Assembly: GCA_016800925.1 (NCBI GenBank)
Contig: JABCPU010000239.1
Span: 1 to 64,000 of the forward strand
Direction: 5' to 3'
DNA length: 64,000 nucleotides
Source of the DNA: Suillus spraguei
Taxonomy: Eukaryota > Basidiomycota > Agaricomycetes > Boletales > Suillaceae
Part shown: piece by piece, positions 1 through 9,250 of the stretch
Layout: the number at the start of each line of letters is the position of its first letter
Numbering within the stretch: position 1 is the stretch's first letter
Program-made: the position numbers and the translations under genes
The notes under the pieces: model-generated
Told to the model about the DNA's origin: nothing
What the model saw: the letters and a program-made list of their open reading frames with translations, nothing else
Database searches by the model: none

Positions 1-650
1 CTGCCATTGTCGTAGAGAAAATCAGGATATCGTCCATATAGATAACCATCCATCCTTCATTGATTTCTTGTTGAAAGGTGCGATTCATGTATGCTTGAAA
101 AGTTGCTGGGGAATTGCAGAGGCCAAGAACATGACGTTCGGTTCAAAGAGGCCAAATTCCGTGGTAAAAGCAGCTTTCCACCTATCATCAGGATGGATGC
201 GAATGTTGTTATAACCGGACCGATATCCATTTTCGTAAAGAACCGTTATGAAGGCGTGCGACAAGGGAAATAGGGAGTGGGAGCGGATATGCGTTCTTGA
301 CTGTCCAATCATTGATGTAGCGATAATCTTGACAGGGACGCAGTTCTCCACTCTTCTTTCCCACAAAGAAGAAGCCACTAGCTTGAGGTGACTTCGATTC
401 TGAGATAAAGCCTTTCGCAACGTTTTCATCGATAAACGTTTTGACAGCAGCGCGTTCTTTTTCCGATAGCGGGTAGACCTTAGACGTACGAGGGATAAAA
501 CCGGGTTTGGTGTCGATCCGATGATCGATACCAGGGCGTTCGGGGGTAGTTTGTTCAATCCGTCTTTAGCAAAGACGTCTGCGAAGTCGTGCAAATAATC
601 CGGGACCAATTCTTCGAAGGATTTCTTTTTCTTTTCCTTCTCATCCGTGC
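1..650 (-). pseudogene. Reverse transcriptase region of gypsy-1a, frameshifted
   Basis: The reverse transcriptase would copy element RNA into cDNA. On the minus strand the region from about 650 down shows a [16 protein letters not shown] lead-in, the [18 protein letters not shown] core in pieces, the NNIRIHPDDRWKAAF block, and at the window edge the catalytic YMDD in VIYMDDILIF. Compared with the copy at 40608-41574, about four bases are missing near 240-250, which throws the reading frame from VARLHNAQFF to HAFITV. A second frame change lies near 120-130, where CNSPATFQ is read out of frame. The catalytic block itself is still legible. Confidence 0.8.
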
Positions 651-1222
651 GAATTCCTGAGCTTTGTTACTATATTTCGGAGGAGGGAAGTGGAATGAGT
701 AGGGAGGATTGTTCGAGTTGAGAAGTTCCATCACGTGTCAAGGGTGTATCCATGGATACTTCTTCTATGATCCTCATGCTAATCCATCGGTATCGTATTC
801 CACAAGAAATTCTCCATCTCCTAGTTCATAAGAGGAAATTTCGCGTACTTCTGGCGCATGCCAGACGTCGTTCATGGTGTCGAATTGGTCATCATCCTCG
901 TTGGGATCAACGAGGGCACGGGTTCTTCTTTATCGGGATTTCTTCATTGAAGCTGAAAGAGTTTTCGGGGGAACGAAGAACTTGGATAGTTTCGGTACGT
1001 TGGTGCTTCGCCCTGGGAGTTCTTCTTCCGTTTTCCTTTTTCCTTGCTTCTGTTCTTCTATTGGCCGTTGCTCAATAGGTTCTTGTCCACCCGATGCTCG
1101 GGTTCGATTCATTCTTGCGCTTCTCTGCGCGAGGGAATCGGTGACACTGCTCGCGGCAGTTGTACACGTGGAGTGGGTTGTAGTACGTGGCATTCGTACT
1201 TCTGGTTCTGGTCTTCAGGAAC
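651..1222 (-). pseudogene. Protease-RT linker of gypsy-1a, degraded
   Basis: This is the stretch between protease and reverse transcriptase of the minus-strand element. It matches 41575-41965 of the second copy, which encodes an acidic, proline-rich spacer (EEPVPSLIPTEDDDQ and similar). Here the spacer is broken into short frames by several indels. Open plus-strand frames in this stretch are shadows. No independent gene is seen. Confidence 0.55.
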
Positions 1223-1792
1223 TCAATAGGAGAGCGATAATGGTTTCGGAAGACGGGAATGTTGCCACTTAGTGATTGAAAAGTCGGGCAACCCGTTCTT
1301 CTTCCGATCTTCGTCCAGATCGATTTCGATTTCGTCTGATTTCTCTGTCCGTGTAAGGACAAGCGTTTCAGCAGCCCAATCTATAATTGGGTTCATTGCT
1401 CGTAACCAAGGAATCCCAAGGAGGATTTGATCTCTCCTTCCTAGTTTGGTGATATTGAATTTTCCATACATGGTTCGATCGTCAATCTTGACCACGAGGA
1501 GGCAGTAATGCGTGATTGGTCCTCCTTTTATGAGAGTTCCATCTGCCGTTGTAACTCGAAATGGTTCCTTGAGTTTTCGTCGTGTGATTTGATGGAGTTT
1601 CACAAACTCTTCTGAGATGAATGTTCCTGCTGCTCCTGAATCGATAACAGCGGTAGTGTCGACGGATTTCAAGCGAGTACGCGAGTGAAGGGTGATTGGG
1701 ACACGAAGTTCTTTTCTTTCACCTACAGCGCGTACAAGTCTTAGTATTATATTGGGAGAAACATACGTCGAGTCTTTGTTTCTCCAAGTCAA
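1223..1792 (-). CDS. Retropepsin-like aspartic protease domain, gypsy-1a
   Basis: This frame of about 189 residues would cleave the Gag-Pol polyprotein. It carries the retroviral-type active-site motif VIDSGAAGTFIS near residue 60 and the downstream hydrophobic-G signature ILLGIPWLRAMNPIIDW around residues 138-155, which is typical of Ty3/gypsy proteases. It begins one base back from the gag stop, in the -1 frame, so expression probably depends on frameshifting or on an upstream initiation. The frame is open throughout. It then runs into a degraded linker rather than a continuous pol, so it is unlikely to be functional here. Confidence 0.8.
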   Translation of the reverse strand: MTWRNKDSTYVSPNIILRLVRAVGERKELRVPITLHSRTRLKSVDTTAVIDSGAAGTFISEEFVKLHQITRRKLKEPFRVTTADGTLIKGGPITHYCLLVVKIDDRTMYGKFNITKLGRRDQILLGIPWLRAMNPIIDWAAETLVLTRTEKSDEIEIDLDEDRKKNGLPDFSITKWQHSRLPKPLSLSY

Positions 1793-2625
1793 AAATCCTC
1801 AACAATCCGTCTCACGGTTTCTTCATCTTCTTCTTCTCCTTTGACTTCGGTTTGTCGGAGCGGGGTCTTCTTCTTTCTGTCAGGACAGTTATGAATACGG
1901 TGTCCTGTCTTTCTGCATCCGAAGCATTGCCCTTTCTTCATGCATTCGGATCTCTCCATATCGGAGATTCGGTCTACGACCATTGCGTTGGAATCACGGT
2001 TCGGAATATACCGTGCATTCCCATAATTCTTCTTCTTCTGTTGTGGGACATGACGCGTCCTCATGGCGTTAAGCCGATGATGGGCGTTGTCAATAGCAAC
2101 GCATTGCAACACAACATCTCTGAATATTTCAGAGACATCTCCTGTATTGAAAAGCTTTGTAAGGATACCCCAATTGAGACCATCTTGGAAGAACTGGATC
2201 TTCGTTGCGTTATCGGCGATATGAGCCTTGGCTGCAAGTGCCTCAAAGTCGGCAACATAGGTATGAAGATCTCCGGTTCCTTGTTTGAGGTCTCTAAGGC
2301 GTGTAAGTGCAGTCATTCTGGTATCCACTGGTTCGAATGCTTCTTTGAAGCTCTTCATAAAATCCACCATCGTCCCATAACCAACTTTTTGTCCGGAAGT
2401 GTCGGTAGATTGGGCGTGTTCAAGGAATTGTTCTTTCCATGATTTAGCGTTTTTCTCGGTCATAAAGGATGTTATGTAGATGATCTTCTGCTTGTCGGTG
2501 GTGTAAAGCTTTTCATTGATGTCAAAGTGCAAGTTGCACGACTGGATGAACTCGCGAGAGTTATCGCGATCTCCATCAAAACCAATCGGTTGACCGATCT
2601 TGTATTCGAATTCTTTGGTCGACAT
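1789..2625 (-). CDS. Gag nucleocapsid-capsid protein, gypsy-1a
   Basis: A 278-residue open frame starting MSTKEFEYKIG. Its central part is a retrotransposon Gag domain (TSFMTEKNAKSWKEQF and LRDLKQGTGDLHTYVADFE, residues about 50-140). Near the C terminus is one CCHC zinc knuckle, CFGCRKTGHRIHNC, followed by a lysine-rich tail. It would form the cytoplasmic virus-like particle and bind element RNA. The start ATG lies about 185 bases inside the priming site. The stop overlaps the protease frame by a few bases. This is one of the better preserved parts of the copy. Confidence 0.85.
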   Translation of the reverse strand: MSTKEFEYKIGQPIGFDGDRDNSREFIQSCNLHFDINEKLYTTDKQKIIYITSFMTEKNAKSWKEQFLEHAQSTDTSGQKVGYGTMVDFMKSFKEAFEPVDTRMTALTRLRDLKQGTGDLHTYVADFEALAAKAHIADNATKIQFFQDGLNWGILTKLFNTGDVSEIFRDVVLQCVAIDNAHHRLNAMRTRHVPQQKKKNYGNARYIPNRDSNAMVVDRISDMERSECMKKGQCFGCRKTGHRIHNCPDRKKKTPLRQTEVKGEEEDEETVRRIVEDF

Positions 2626-2810
2626 GGTTGATGATTCTTCTGATGAGTTATACTTTCTCGGTGCCTACACGCGCTGTCTTGCTGTCCGTCAGGGCTTTCT
2701 TCTGTCAGAGGGCTTCTCTTGACAATCTGCTCAGCGTACGCGTACGCTAGTCTGCTGATCTAAGCGGTCAGGGTTCAGGGTCGAAGACTGGATAGTCGAC
2801 GATCAAAATG

Positions 2811-2821
2811 ACTTTAATCTT
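2811..2821 (-). promoter_or_regulatory. Self-priming site (PBS) of gypsy-1a
   Basis: On the minus strand the bases immediately inside the 5' LTR read AAGATTAAAGT. This is exactly complementary to ACTTTAATCTT inside the LTR (3085-3095), about 34 bases after a TATTTAA box. This is the arrangement known from Tf1/sushi elements, in which the transcript's own 5' end primes reverse transcription instead of a tRNA. Confidence 0.75.
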
Positions 2822-2822
2822 T

Positions 2823-3297
2823 TGTTACGAACTGGGGTGGCGTCACCAGCGACAGTGAAAAGACACAGTCGGTCTGCTGGGAGTTCTTACAATGTCCAGA
2901 AGAGGACAAGGTGAAAGTACGAGGAACACGTTCCGAGTACGATCAAGGGTTCAGCCTCTAAGACGAGTCTTAAGAGGTATCCGCGAGAATAGAGACTAAG
3001 GCTAAGGAGTGCTTAGACTTAGAGACGATTCAAGACGACTTAGGTTGGAGACCTAAGCGAAGGAGATTCCAGGTAAAACCCAGTAAGATTAAAGTAGGGA
3101 ATCTACTACAAGTACACTGTGCTTAAATAGACCAATATGTGCGCACAGACCAAGAAGAGTGTGAGAATATATGTGCGTATCCAAAGAAGGAAGGCAACTA
3201 TAGTACAGATGCGTTGAGCATATGAGTTAGAGTCATGTTATGTAATATACACGGTAAATGAGGTAAAAAATGAATAGGGGTACGTACGATTGTAACA
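2823..3297 (-). repeat. LTR of gypsy-1a (family A, 475 bp)
   Basis: On the minus strand it starts TGTTAC and ends GTAACA. The same roughly 450-475 bp repeat occurs five more times in the window. It holds the TATTTAA box (3123-3129), the inferred transcript start at 3095 and the conserved TTACTGGGTTTTACCTGGAA segment. It serves as the 5' LTR of the minus-strand element. Its right edge falls exactly where the plus-strand pol fragment begins. Confidence 0.9.
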
Positions 3298-5445
3298 GAT
3301 ACCGCCAAGACTAAGGGAATCTCCAAATGGCCAGTTCCGAAATCTGTAAAAGATGTTCAGTCATTCCTCGGTTTTTGCAACTTCTACCGCACGTTCATTT
3401 CCCACTACTCTGATATTGCTCGACCCCTTATTGACTTAACGAAGAAAGATAAGGCTTTCGATTGGTCAACTGAATGCATGGATACCTTCGAAGAATTGAA
3501 ACGACGCTTCACATCCCAACCGGTACTCCGCAACCCTGATCCTTCCCGACAATTTGCTATTGCCACCAACGCTTTGCTCGTAGCAACTGGCAGAGTTCTC
3601 CTGCAAACTGATGAGAATGGTGTCTATCACCCATGTGCATATCTCTCACAGTCTTTGAACCCCGCCGAACGCAATTACCAGATCTTTGATTGGGAACTCC
3701 TTGCCACAATCCGGGCATTGAATGAATGGTGTCATTATCTTGAAGGAAACCCACACCCTGTCTTAGTATTTACCAACCACAAGAACCTTCTGTATTTTCA
3801 AAGCGCGCAGAAGCTTACCCGTCGCCAAGCATGCTGGCAACTCATCTTGTCTATTTACGACATTGAACTGCATCACATTGCAGGTACTAAATTGGCAGTA
3901 CCTGATGCACTATCTCGCTGGCCCGACTATGACTCTGGCAAAGACGATAACGAGGACCAGACCCTCCTCCCTGACGCTCTATTCGTTCGTCTCATTGACA
4001 CCGACCTGAAGGATGTTTTATCATCCTCTGACCCCCTCGACGACCCTGTCTTCAAAACAGCGTCTGATGCCCTTGATGGTGTGTGTATTCCTCCTATGAA
4101 GTCGGCACTCTCTGACTGGAAGATTGAGGAGAACGTCCTCTATTTTAAGAATCGAGCCTACATTCCACCGGCACATCATCCCGATATCCTAAAAAGGTAT
4201 CATGATCATCCGACCGCAGGACATCCCGGAAGATTCAAAACTGAAGAACTCGTCAAACGGGAAGCCTGGTGGCCCGCTATGGGGTCTTATGTTCGGAAGT
4301 ATGTCGAGGGTTGCGCCCTTTGTCAGCAAATGAAAGCCGACACACATCCTGTTCGACCTCCACTTGCCCCGATACCCTCCTCTGCAACTCGCCCTTTCTC
4401 TCAGGTATCTGTCGATCTTATTACTGATCTTCCTGTCTCCGGGGGCTTTGACAGCATCATGGTCGTGGTAGACCATGGCCTTATGAAGGGGGTAATTATT
4501 ATCCCTTGTCTGAAAACCATTACTTCCAAAGGCATTGCTAAACTATTCTTGAAACACGTTTACCGTCGATTTGGACTCCATGACAAAGTCATTTCAGATT
4601 GAGGCCCGCAATTCTTATCTCGCTTCTCTAAGGAGCTTGCCTGACTTCTCAACTACGTCATTGTTCCATCCACGGCTTATCACCCTCAGACTGATGGTCA
4701 AACTGAAAGGCTTAATCAAGAACTTGAAACATATCTACGCATCTACTGCCATAACAATCCCGAAGATTGGGTAGAACACCTACCAATCGCTGAATTCGTC
4801 CATAACCACCGAAAACATGATGCAAGGAATGCATCACCCTTTTATCTAATGATGGGATACGAACCACGCACTATCCCTCACCTTATTCCTGATTCATCCG
4901 TCCCCGCAGCAGAAGATTGAGTACAATCCCTGCAGAAGATAAGAGAAGAAGCAATTGCCTGCCATAACATTGCAATGCAAACAATGGCCGAACGATCCCG
5001 AGGAGATAAGTACATTCCATGGAAGATCGGAGATAAGGTTTGGCTGTCTGCCGCTAATCTTAGACTCAAACTTCCATCAAGGAAACTTGCGCCAAAACGA
5101 TACGGACCTTTCCCAATCATCAATGTCTTATCTCCCATCACGTTCACACTCAAACTTCCTCCACAGTGGAAAATTCATCCTACGTTCCACGCTTCCGTCT
5201 TATCATCCTATAGCAAAACAGACGTACACAGGCCAAATTTCCCTGAACCACCACCTGATATCATTGAAGAAGAAGAAGAATATGAAATAGAAGCAATTCT
5301 TTCCCATAAAAAAACCGGCACTCGCCGACGCTATCTTGTTTCCTGGAAAGGATATTCATCGGGAGATAACAAATGGCTCCCAGAAAAGAACTTGAAGAAC
5401 TCCGCTCGAATTCTGAACGCTTATAAAAAGCAGCACTCCCTCTAA
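3298..5445 (+). pseudogene. pol 3' part of gypsy-1b: RNase H, integrase, chromodomain
   Basis: The reading begins in the RT thumb (SFLGFCNFYRTFISHYSDIA) and continues into RNase H (HPVLVFTNHKNLLYF), the integrase zinc finger (H-H-C-C, with HPGRFKTEELVKREAWW and CALCQQMK) and the catalytic core. It ends in a chromodomain (YLVSWKGYSSGDNKWLPE, residues about 110-130 of the last segment). Chromodomains steer integration toward marked chromatin. In-frame TGA stops fall at 4600-4602 (VISD*GPQF), in the catalytic core near 4668, and at 4918-4920 (AAED*VQSL). The related copy at 36.7-37.2 kb has arginine at the first and last of these. The RNase H active-site aspartate also looks changed (ATNALLVA). 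The copy is dead. Confidence 0.85.
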
Positions 5446-5500
5446 TTATTCTTCAGTCAATCAACCGCACAAAGCACTTGATCAACTAACACTGTTCAAA

Positions 5501-6952
5501 ATGTCCTTCCCCACTGCATACATCACCCCTGTCACTGTTGCTAACAATGACTCCGACTCCGACACAGAAAACTACGGAACCCTTACCACTGAAATTGACA
5601 ACACTTCCTACATTGAAGCCGCCCTTCTATGCGAAGGACATGCCCTCGAAATTGAAAGAATCCTCACTGAAAGAGGTGCCTTCCCCACTCTACTCCTCGT
5701 CAACATCATCCGCACCACCGCTCTTATCGAAACTACTGCCAACGAAACCACAGAAATTATGTATCGTCAGTGCCTCTTACATCTACAAAAACACATTCGT
5801 TCTTACGCTATGCTGCTGCTTCCCGGTTCTTTTAAAAGCGATGTTGAAGAAGCTATTCACATCGTGGCTGAACGCCAAGCAGGTGTTGCTCGACCTCTCT
5901 CTCCGCGGGAAGATACGCCACTTCCTATTCCAGCACCCTCTTCTTCGCGCATGTATTCTAGTGTTGATGCCCTTGCTGGCTTATGCACTGCTGTCCAAGA
6001 GATCGGACAGCTCACCAACACAGATGTCGAAACCATCCAGCAATCAGTCGCTGAAACTAGAGCGGCAGAAACTTAGTCGAAGAAGCCATCACTGATCTGC
6101 AACAAACACAAGCTGACCTCACTTCTCCACGAACCCATCTCCCATCTCCCATCAATCTCATCATCCCATGATCATCCTGCGTGGCTATATGAGCCTTGTA
6201 CAGAAGAACAGTGTGAAGCTGCAAAAAGATTAGGAATTCCTGTTGCTGAATTAATAGTACTCGGCCCTCGACTTCGCGATCTTCACATTCATCCTCCTAT
6301 GTCCATTCCATCATCATTTGGTCCAATGGATCCTGTCTCGCCAGTCTTAGTAAAAGACTTCGGCATAACTTCCCCCTCTTCTTCTAACGAACTTCTTGTG
6401 GTTGCCGAACGAGGAACTACCCCTGATCTTCCAATGTCAGCATACACTCTCTCCCCTGCCCAGCAGGCACAGCTCTGGCGCAACAACACCCTTGCCTTGA
6501 AACATATGAAACAGAATAAGGGGAAGAAGTGTGCCAGATCCACTAGTCCCAAACCCATTATCTCACCATCACCATTACGCAAGTCTATTTCCAATCCTGA
6601 CGAAAACATGAAATGTTGCGTCTGTGGACTACTTGGGCATCGTCAAAAGAACTGTGCGGAATACCAATGCAAGGTTTGCAGATACTGGTCGCCTACTCAT
6701 CTATCCATTTATTGTCCTCGACGAGTCGGGACTCCTCCCTTTACATTAACTTGGAAAGATGATGGATTCTACGATGCACTTCGTTCTTGGGAACAACAAC
6801 TTGACGATGAACGAATTCAAGCAGAAAAGAGGAGGGATTCTAAACGACACGCTGGCGCTGAAGAAGCTGCATATATGAGGAGCGGATCCTTCGCTGATGA
6901 GGACTATGAATACAGTGATGATCCTGTTTACTATGAAAATCAGGACGAGTAA
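5501..6952 (+). pseudogene. Extra 3' ORF (ORF3) of gypsy-1b with two zinc knuckles
   Basis: Downstream of the chromodomain stop this family carries a third coding unit that is not part of a standard Ty3/gypsy. It starts with MSFPTAYITPV and has an acidic helical first part (residues 1-190). It ends with a knuckle of form C-x2-C-x4-H-x4-C (CCVCGLLGHRQKNC), a second Cys/His cluster C-x2-C-x6-H-x4-C, and an acidic tail. Frames change near 6060-6170, so the copy is broken. The second family member has the same ORF at 34761-36238, also broken but at other places. This argues that an intact protein of roughly 480 residues was once under selection. The role is unknown; nucleic-acid binding is inferred from the knuckles. 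Confidence 0.75.
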
Positions 6953-6970
6953 AGTCGGTGACTTTATGTG

Positions 6971-6984
6971 TAAAAAGGGGGTAA
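6971..6984 (+). promoter_or_regulatory. Polypurine tract of gypsy-1b
   Basis: The run TAAAAAGGGGGTAA lies directly before the 3' LTR. It would prime plus-strand DNA synthesis. The same tract precedes the LTR of gypsy-1c in reverse orientation at 34738-34752. Confidence 0.75.
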
Positions 6985-7451
6985 TGTTACAATTGTAAGT
7001 GCCCCTATTCATTTCTCCTTACTTGTATATCATGTCACATGACTCTGACTCATATGCTCAATGCATCTGTACTATAGTTGCCTTCCTTATTTGGATACGC
7101 ACTTACTTTCCCACGCCTCTCTTGGTCCGTGCGCACATACTGGTCTATTTAAGCACGTTGTACTTGTAGTAGATTCTTTACTTTAATCTTACTGGGTTTT
7201 ACCTGGAACTTTCTTCGCTTAGGTCTCCAACCTAAGTTGTCCTTGAATCGTCTCTAAGTCTAAGCACTCCTTAGCCTTAGTCTCTATTCTCGTAGAAACC
7301 TCTTAGACTTGTCTTTGAGGCCGAACCCTTGATCATACTCGGAACATGTTCCTTGTACTTTCACCTTGTCCTCTTCAGGACATTGTAGAACTTCCCAGCA
7401 GACCGACTGTGTCTTTTCACTGTCGCTGGTGACGCCACCCCAGTCGTAACA
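6985..7451 (+). repeat. 3' LTR of gypsy-1b (family A, 467 bp)
   Basis: It runs from TGTTAC to GTAACA. It contains TATTTAA at 7146-7152 and the inferred RNA start ACTTTAATCTT at 7180-7190, 34 bases downstream. Its right end is the insertion point in the neighbouring gene. The matching 5' duplication cannot be tested because the 5' LTR is outside the window. Confidence 0.9.
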
Positions 7452-8735
7452 GCCATTGCCCTATTAATAGCATCAGTATGATCCTCGTGATCAGCATCAA
7501 TGGTTGAAGTTCGTGCCGCGCCAAAGACATAGTTGTTGATCTTAGCCACAATCTCCTCAATGCGCTTACTCTTCCATTTCGTGACGAGGACTCTCTTGTA
7601 ATTGTAGAAAAGCTCCTTGTAGTTGATGTTGGATTTCTTCCCCACACCTGAACCAGAAAACTTGGTGTCAGGTGAGAGGAAAAATATTGTCTGCGCCATT
7701 GTGTCAGTGAGAGAATTGAACAGCAAAACAAGTCATACAATGACGGCTGCCCATGCAATTGATCCTGGTGTGACTTGACCTATGTCCCACTTCTGTGAAT
7801 TTGTGTGAGCACCGCCTCCATGACTGCTACCCTGGTGAAGTGATGTAACACCACACAATGCTGCTTTCAATATCTGAGAGAGTTGTGAGTCATGTGAACG
7901 AGAAGAGAACAACTGTCTTACCTGCGCTAGCAGTGCCCAATTTCCAAACACAGTCTTGAGAGATTTGTCTTCAATCAAATTGGGAAACAGAACTGGCAGG
8001 AATGTCATATACGTCGGATTGGTAGCAGACGTGACTCCAAGCAACTTCTGTATTTCAGGGACACCAGCACGGTCATAACTGATGTTGGTAAAATATCTTG
8101 AGGGAAGTTCAAAGATAATGCCGGCAACGTTTCGTAGCTTCTTGATCTCACTCGAGCGGGCGTCCATGATACTTTTAAGTACCTACATAGCATGAATGAA
8201 CATCGCATAAGTCCAGCAAAGAAGACTACTCACCAGCTCAGCGAAATAAGAGCTCTCCATGATGACATGCACCTGCTCTGGAAAGCCATGGTACAGCTCA
8301 TCCAAGAATGCCGATTCTTGTGTAAGTGCAGTCTTGTATTGATCAGCGCTGTTGAAAGGAGTTGGAGATGATGGCAAAAGCTTATTGAGAAGGTCCTTGG
8401 AAGGAAACATCTCCATCATCATGCCATACTTGCGAGCATTGATGACAATTGCTGTCTCATGGGCAATGAGTTCTTCAGGAGGTTCCTCATTGACCTTTCG
8501 TTTGCGTTTGGGCTTCTCTGCAAGCAGAACTTTGTTCTCTTCCTTGAGAGCCTTGTTCTCTTCATGGAGCTTCTGAATGTCGATTTGCAGTGTTTTAAGG
8601 GCCTAAGACATAATCATTATGCAGCGCATGCTAAACTTGATTGTCACTTACATCTAAAAGCTCTCCTTTTGATGCACCAGGTCCAGGGATTGAAGCAACA
8701 TCAGGAGTGTCCCAGTCACTATCAGTGTCTGACAT
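7452..8735 (-). pseudogene. DUF6698-like protein gene, truncated by gypsy-1b
   Basis: The start ATG is at 8735 (MSDTDSDWDTP). Exon 2 (about 8606-8232) encodes a coiled coil (LHEENKALKEENKVLL) and a basic KPKRKRK stretch. Later exons encode NPTYMTFLPVLFP, GQVTPGSIAWAAV and FLSPDTKF. Introns are GTAAGT...TTAG, GTGAGT...GTAG (about 8183-8232) and GTAAGA...TCAG (about 7880-7925). The order of blocks resembles the basidiomycete family DUF6698, whose function is unknown; I am not certain of the assignment. An in-frame TGA lies at 7733-7735, and the C terminus is cut off by the LTR at 7451/7452. It sits just downstream of Plavaka on the same strand, so it may be a transposon passenger. Confidence 0.55.
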
Positions 8736-8829
8736 GAATCATGCTTGAGTCATTGTAAGTTTCAGGAAGGGGAGAGCAAGGAGAATTTACCCACCCACAC
8801 GACTCCTTATGACCAAGTCTACCGCCGCC

Positions 8830-9250
8830 TAATAACAAGCACCTGTCAGTCATATTACATCGTGGTAAACTTGAGCGATCACATACATGTAATGATGCAT
8901 GCTAGAAGTAAGATGCTAGACCAAAAAGAGAGATATGGGCGCAAACCTTTGCATGCAAAGGGTATCATTGGCGACTGCTGCATGTGCCCAGACAGTTTTG
9001 CAAGTTCTTGGCAGACGAAAGCCCAATTTGTCAAGATGACGAGACCGCCAAAGAGCAAGGGAGCGAGACCAGGCTGAATGAGATTATCAGTACCATGTAG
9101 CATTAGATGTCTAAGAAATGTACCTGCATTGTTCCGCTTTGGAACAGTGAGAGTGGACACACCAATCTGCTTTAAAACAGCGAGAGCGAGAACACCATTC
9201 TGCTTCTAAAGAGTGAGTGAGTACTGACATGTAGCGAAATTGAGGCGAGC
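8830..9250 (-). pseudogene. Uncharacterised minus-strand exons with a hydrophobic segment
   Basis: Two exon-like stretches are joined by an intron of about 50 nt with a GTACAT donor and TTCAG acceptor (about 9078-9123). The first reads ALAVLKQIGVSTLTVPKRNN. The second begins PGLAPLLFGGLVILTNWAFV and looks like one membrane-spanning helix. I do not recognise the product. It lies between the DUF6698-like gene and a tandem array whose units carry a matching splice-donor-like exon, so the array may be its 5' part. No complete frame can be assembled with confidence. Confidence 0.3.

Larger units (their letters stand above)
1..3297 (-). mobile_element. Ty3/gypsy element gypsy-1a, 5' portion (LTR-gag-PR-RT), runs off the window
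   Basis: This is the first half of a chromovirus-type LTR retrotransposon read on the minus strand. In order from the right it has a 5' LTR, an 11-nt self-priming site, gag with a zinc knuckle, an aspartic protease, and a reverse transcriptase whose YMDD box lies at the window edge. The rest of pol and its other LTR would lie to the left. On the right its LTR directly abuts the middle of a plus-strand copy of the same family, so it most likely inserted into that copy. Coding parts carry small deletions, so this copy is probably dead. Confidence 0.85.
3298..7451 (+). mobile_element. gypsy-1b, 3' portion (RT end-RNase H-IN-chromodomain-ORF3-LTR)
   Basis: This is the 3' half of another member of the same family on the plus strand. 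Its reverse transcriptase is cut at 3298 by the LTR of gypsy-1a, so the missing 5' half should lie left of the window. Contents in order are the thumb/connection of RT, RNase H, integrase, chromodomain, the extra ORF3 with zinc knuckles, a polypurine tract and the 3' LTR. The 3' LTR ends inside a minus-strand DUF6698-like gene. Confidence 0.85.

Noticed and set aside
1696..2442. 248-codon plus-strand frame
   Set aside because: It is the shadow of gag and protease on the minus strand, which carry a zinc knuckle and a DSG motif.
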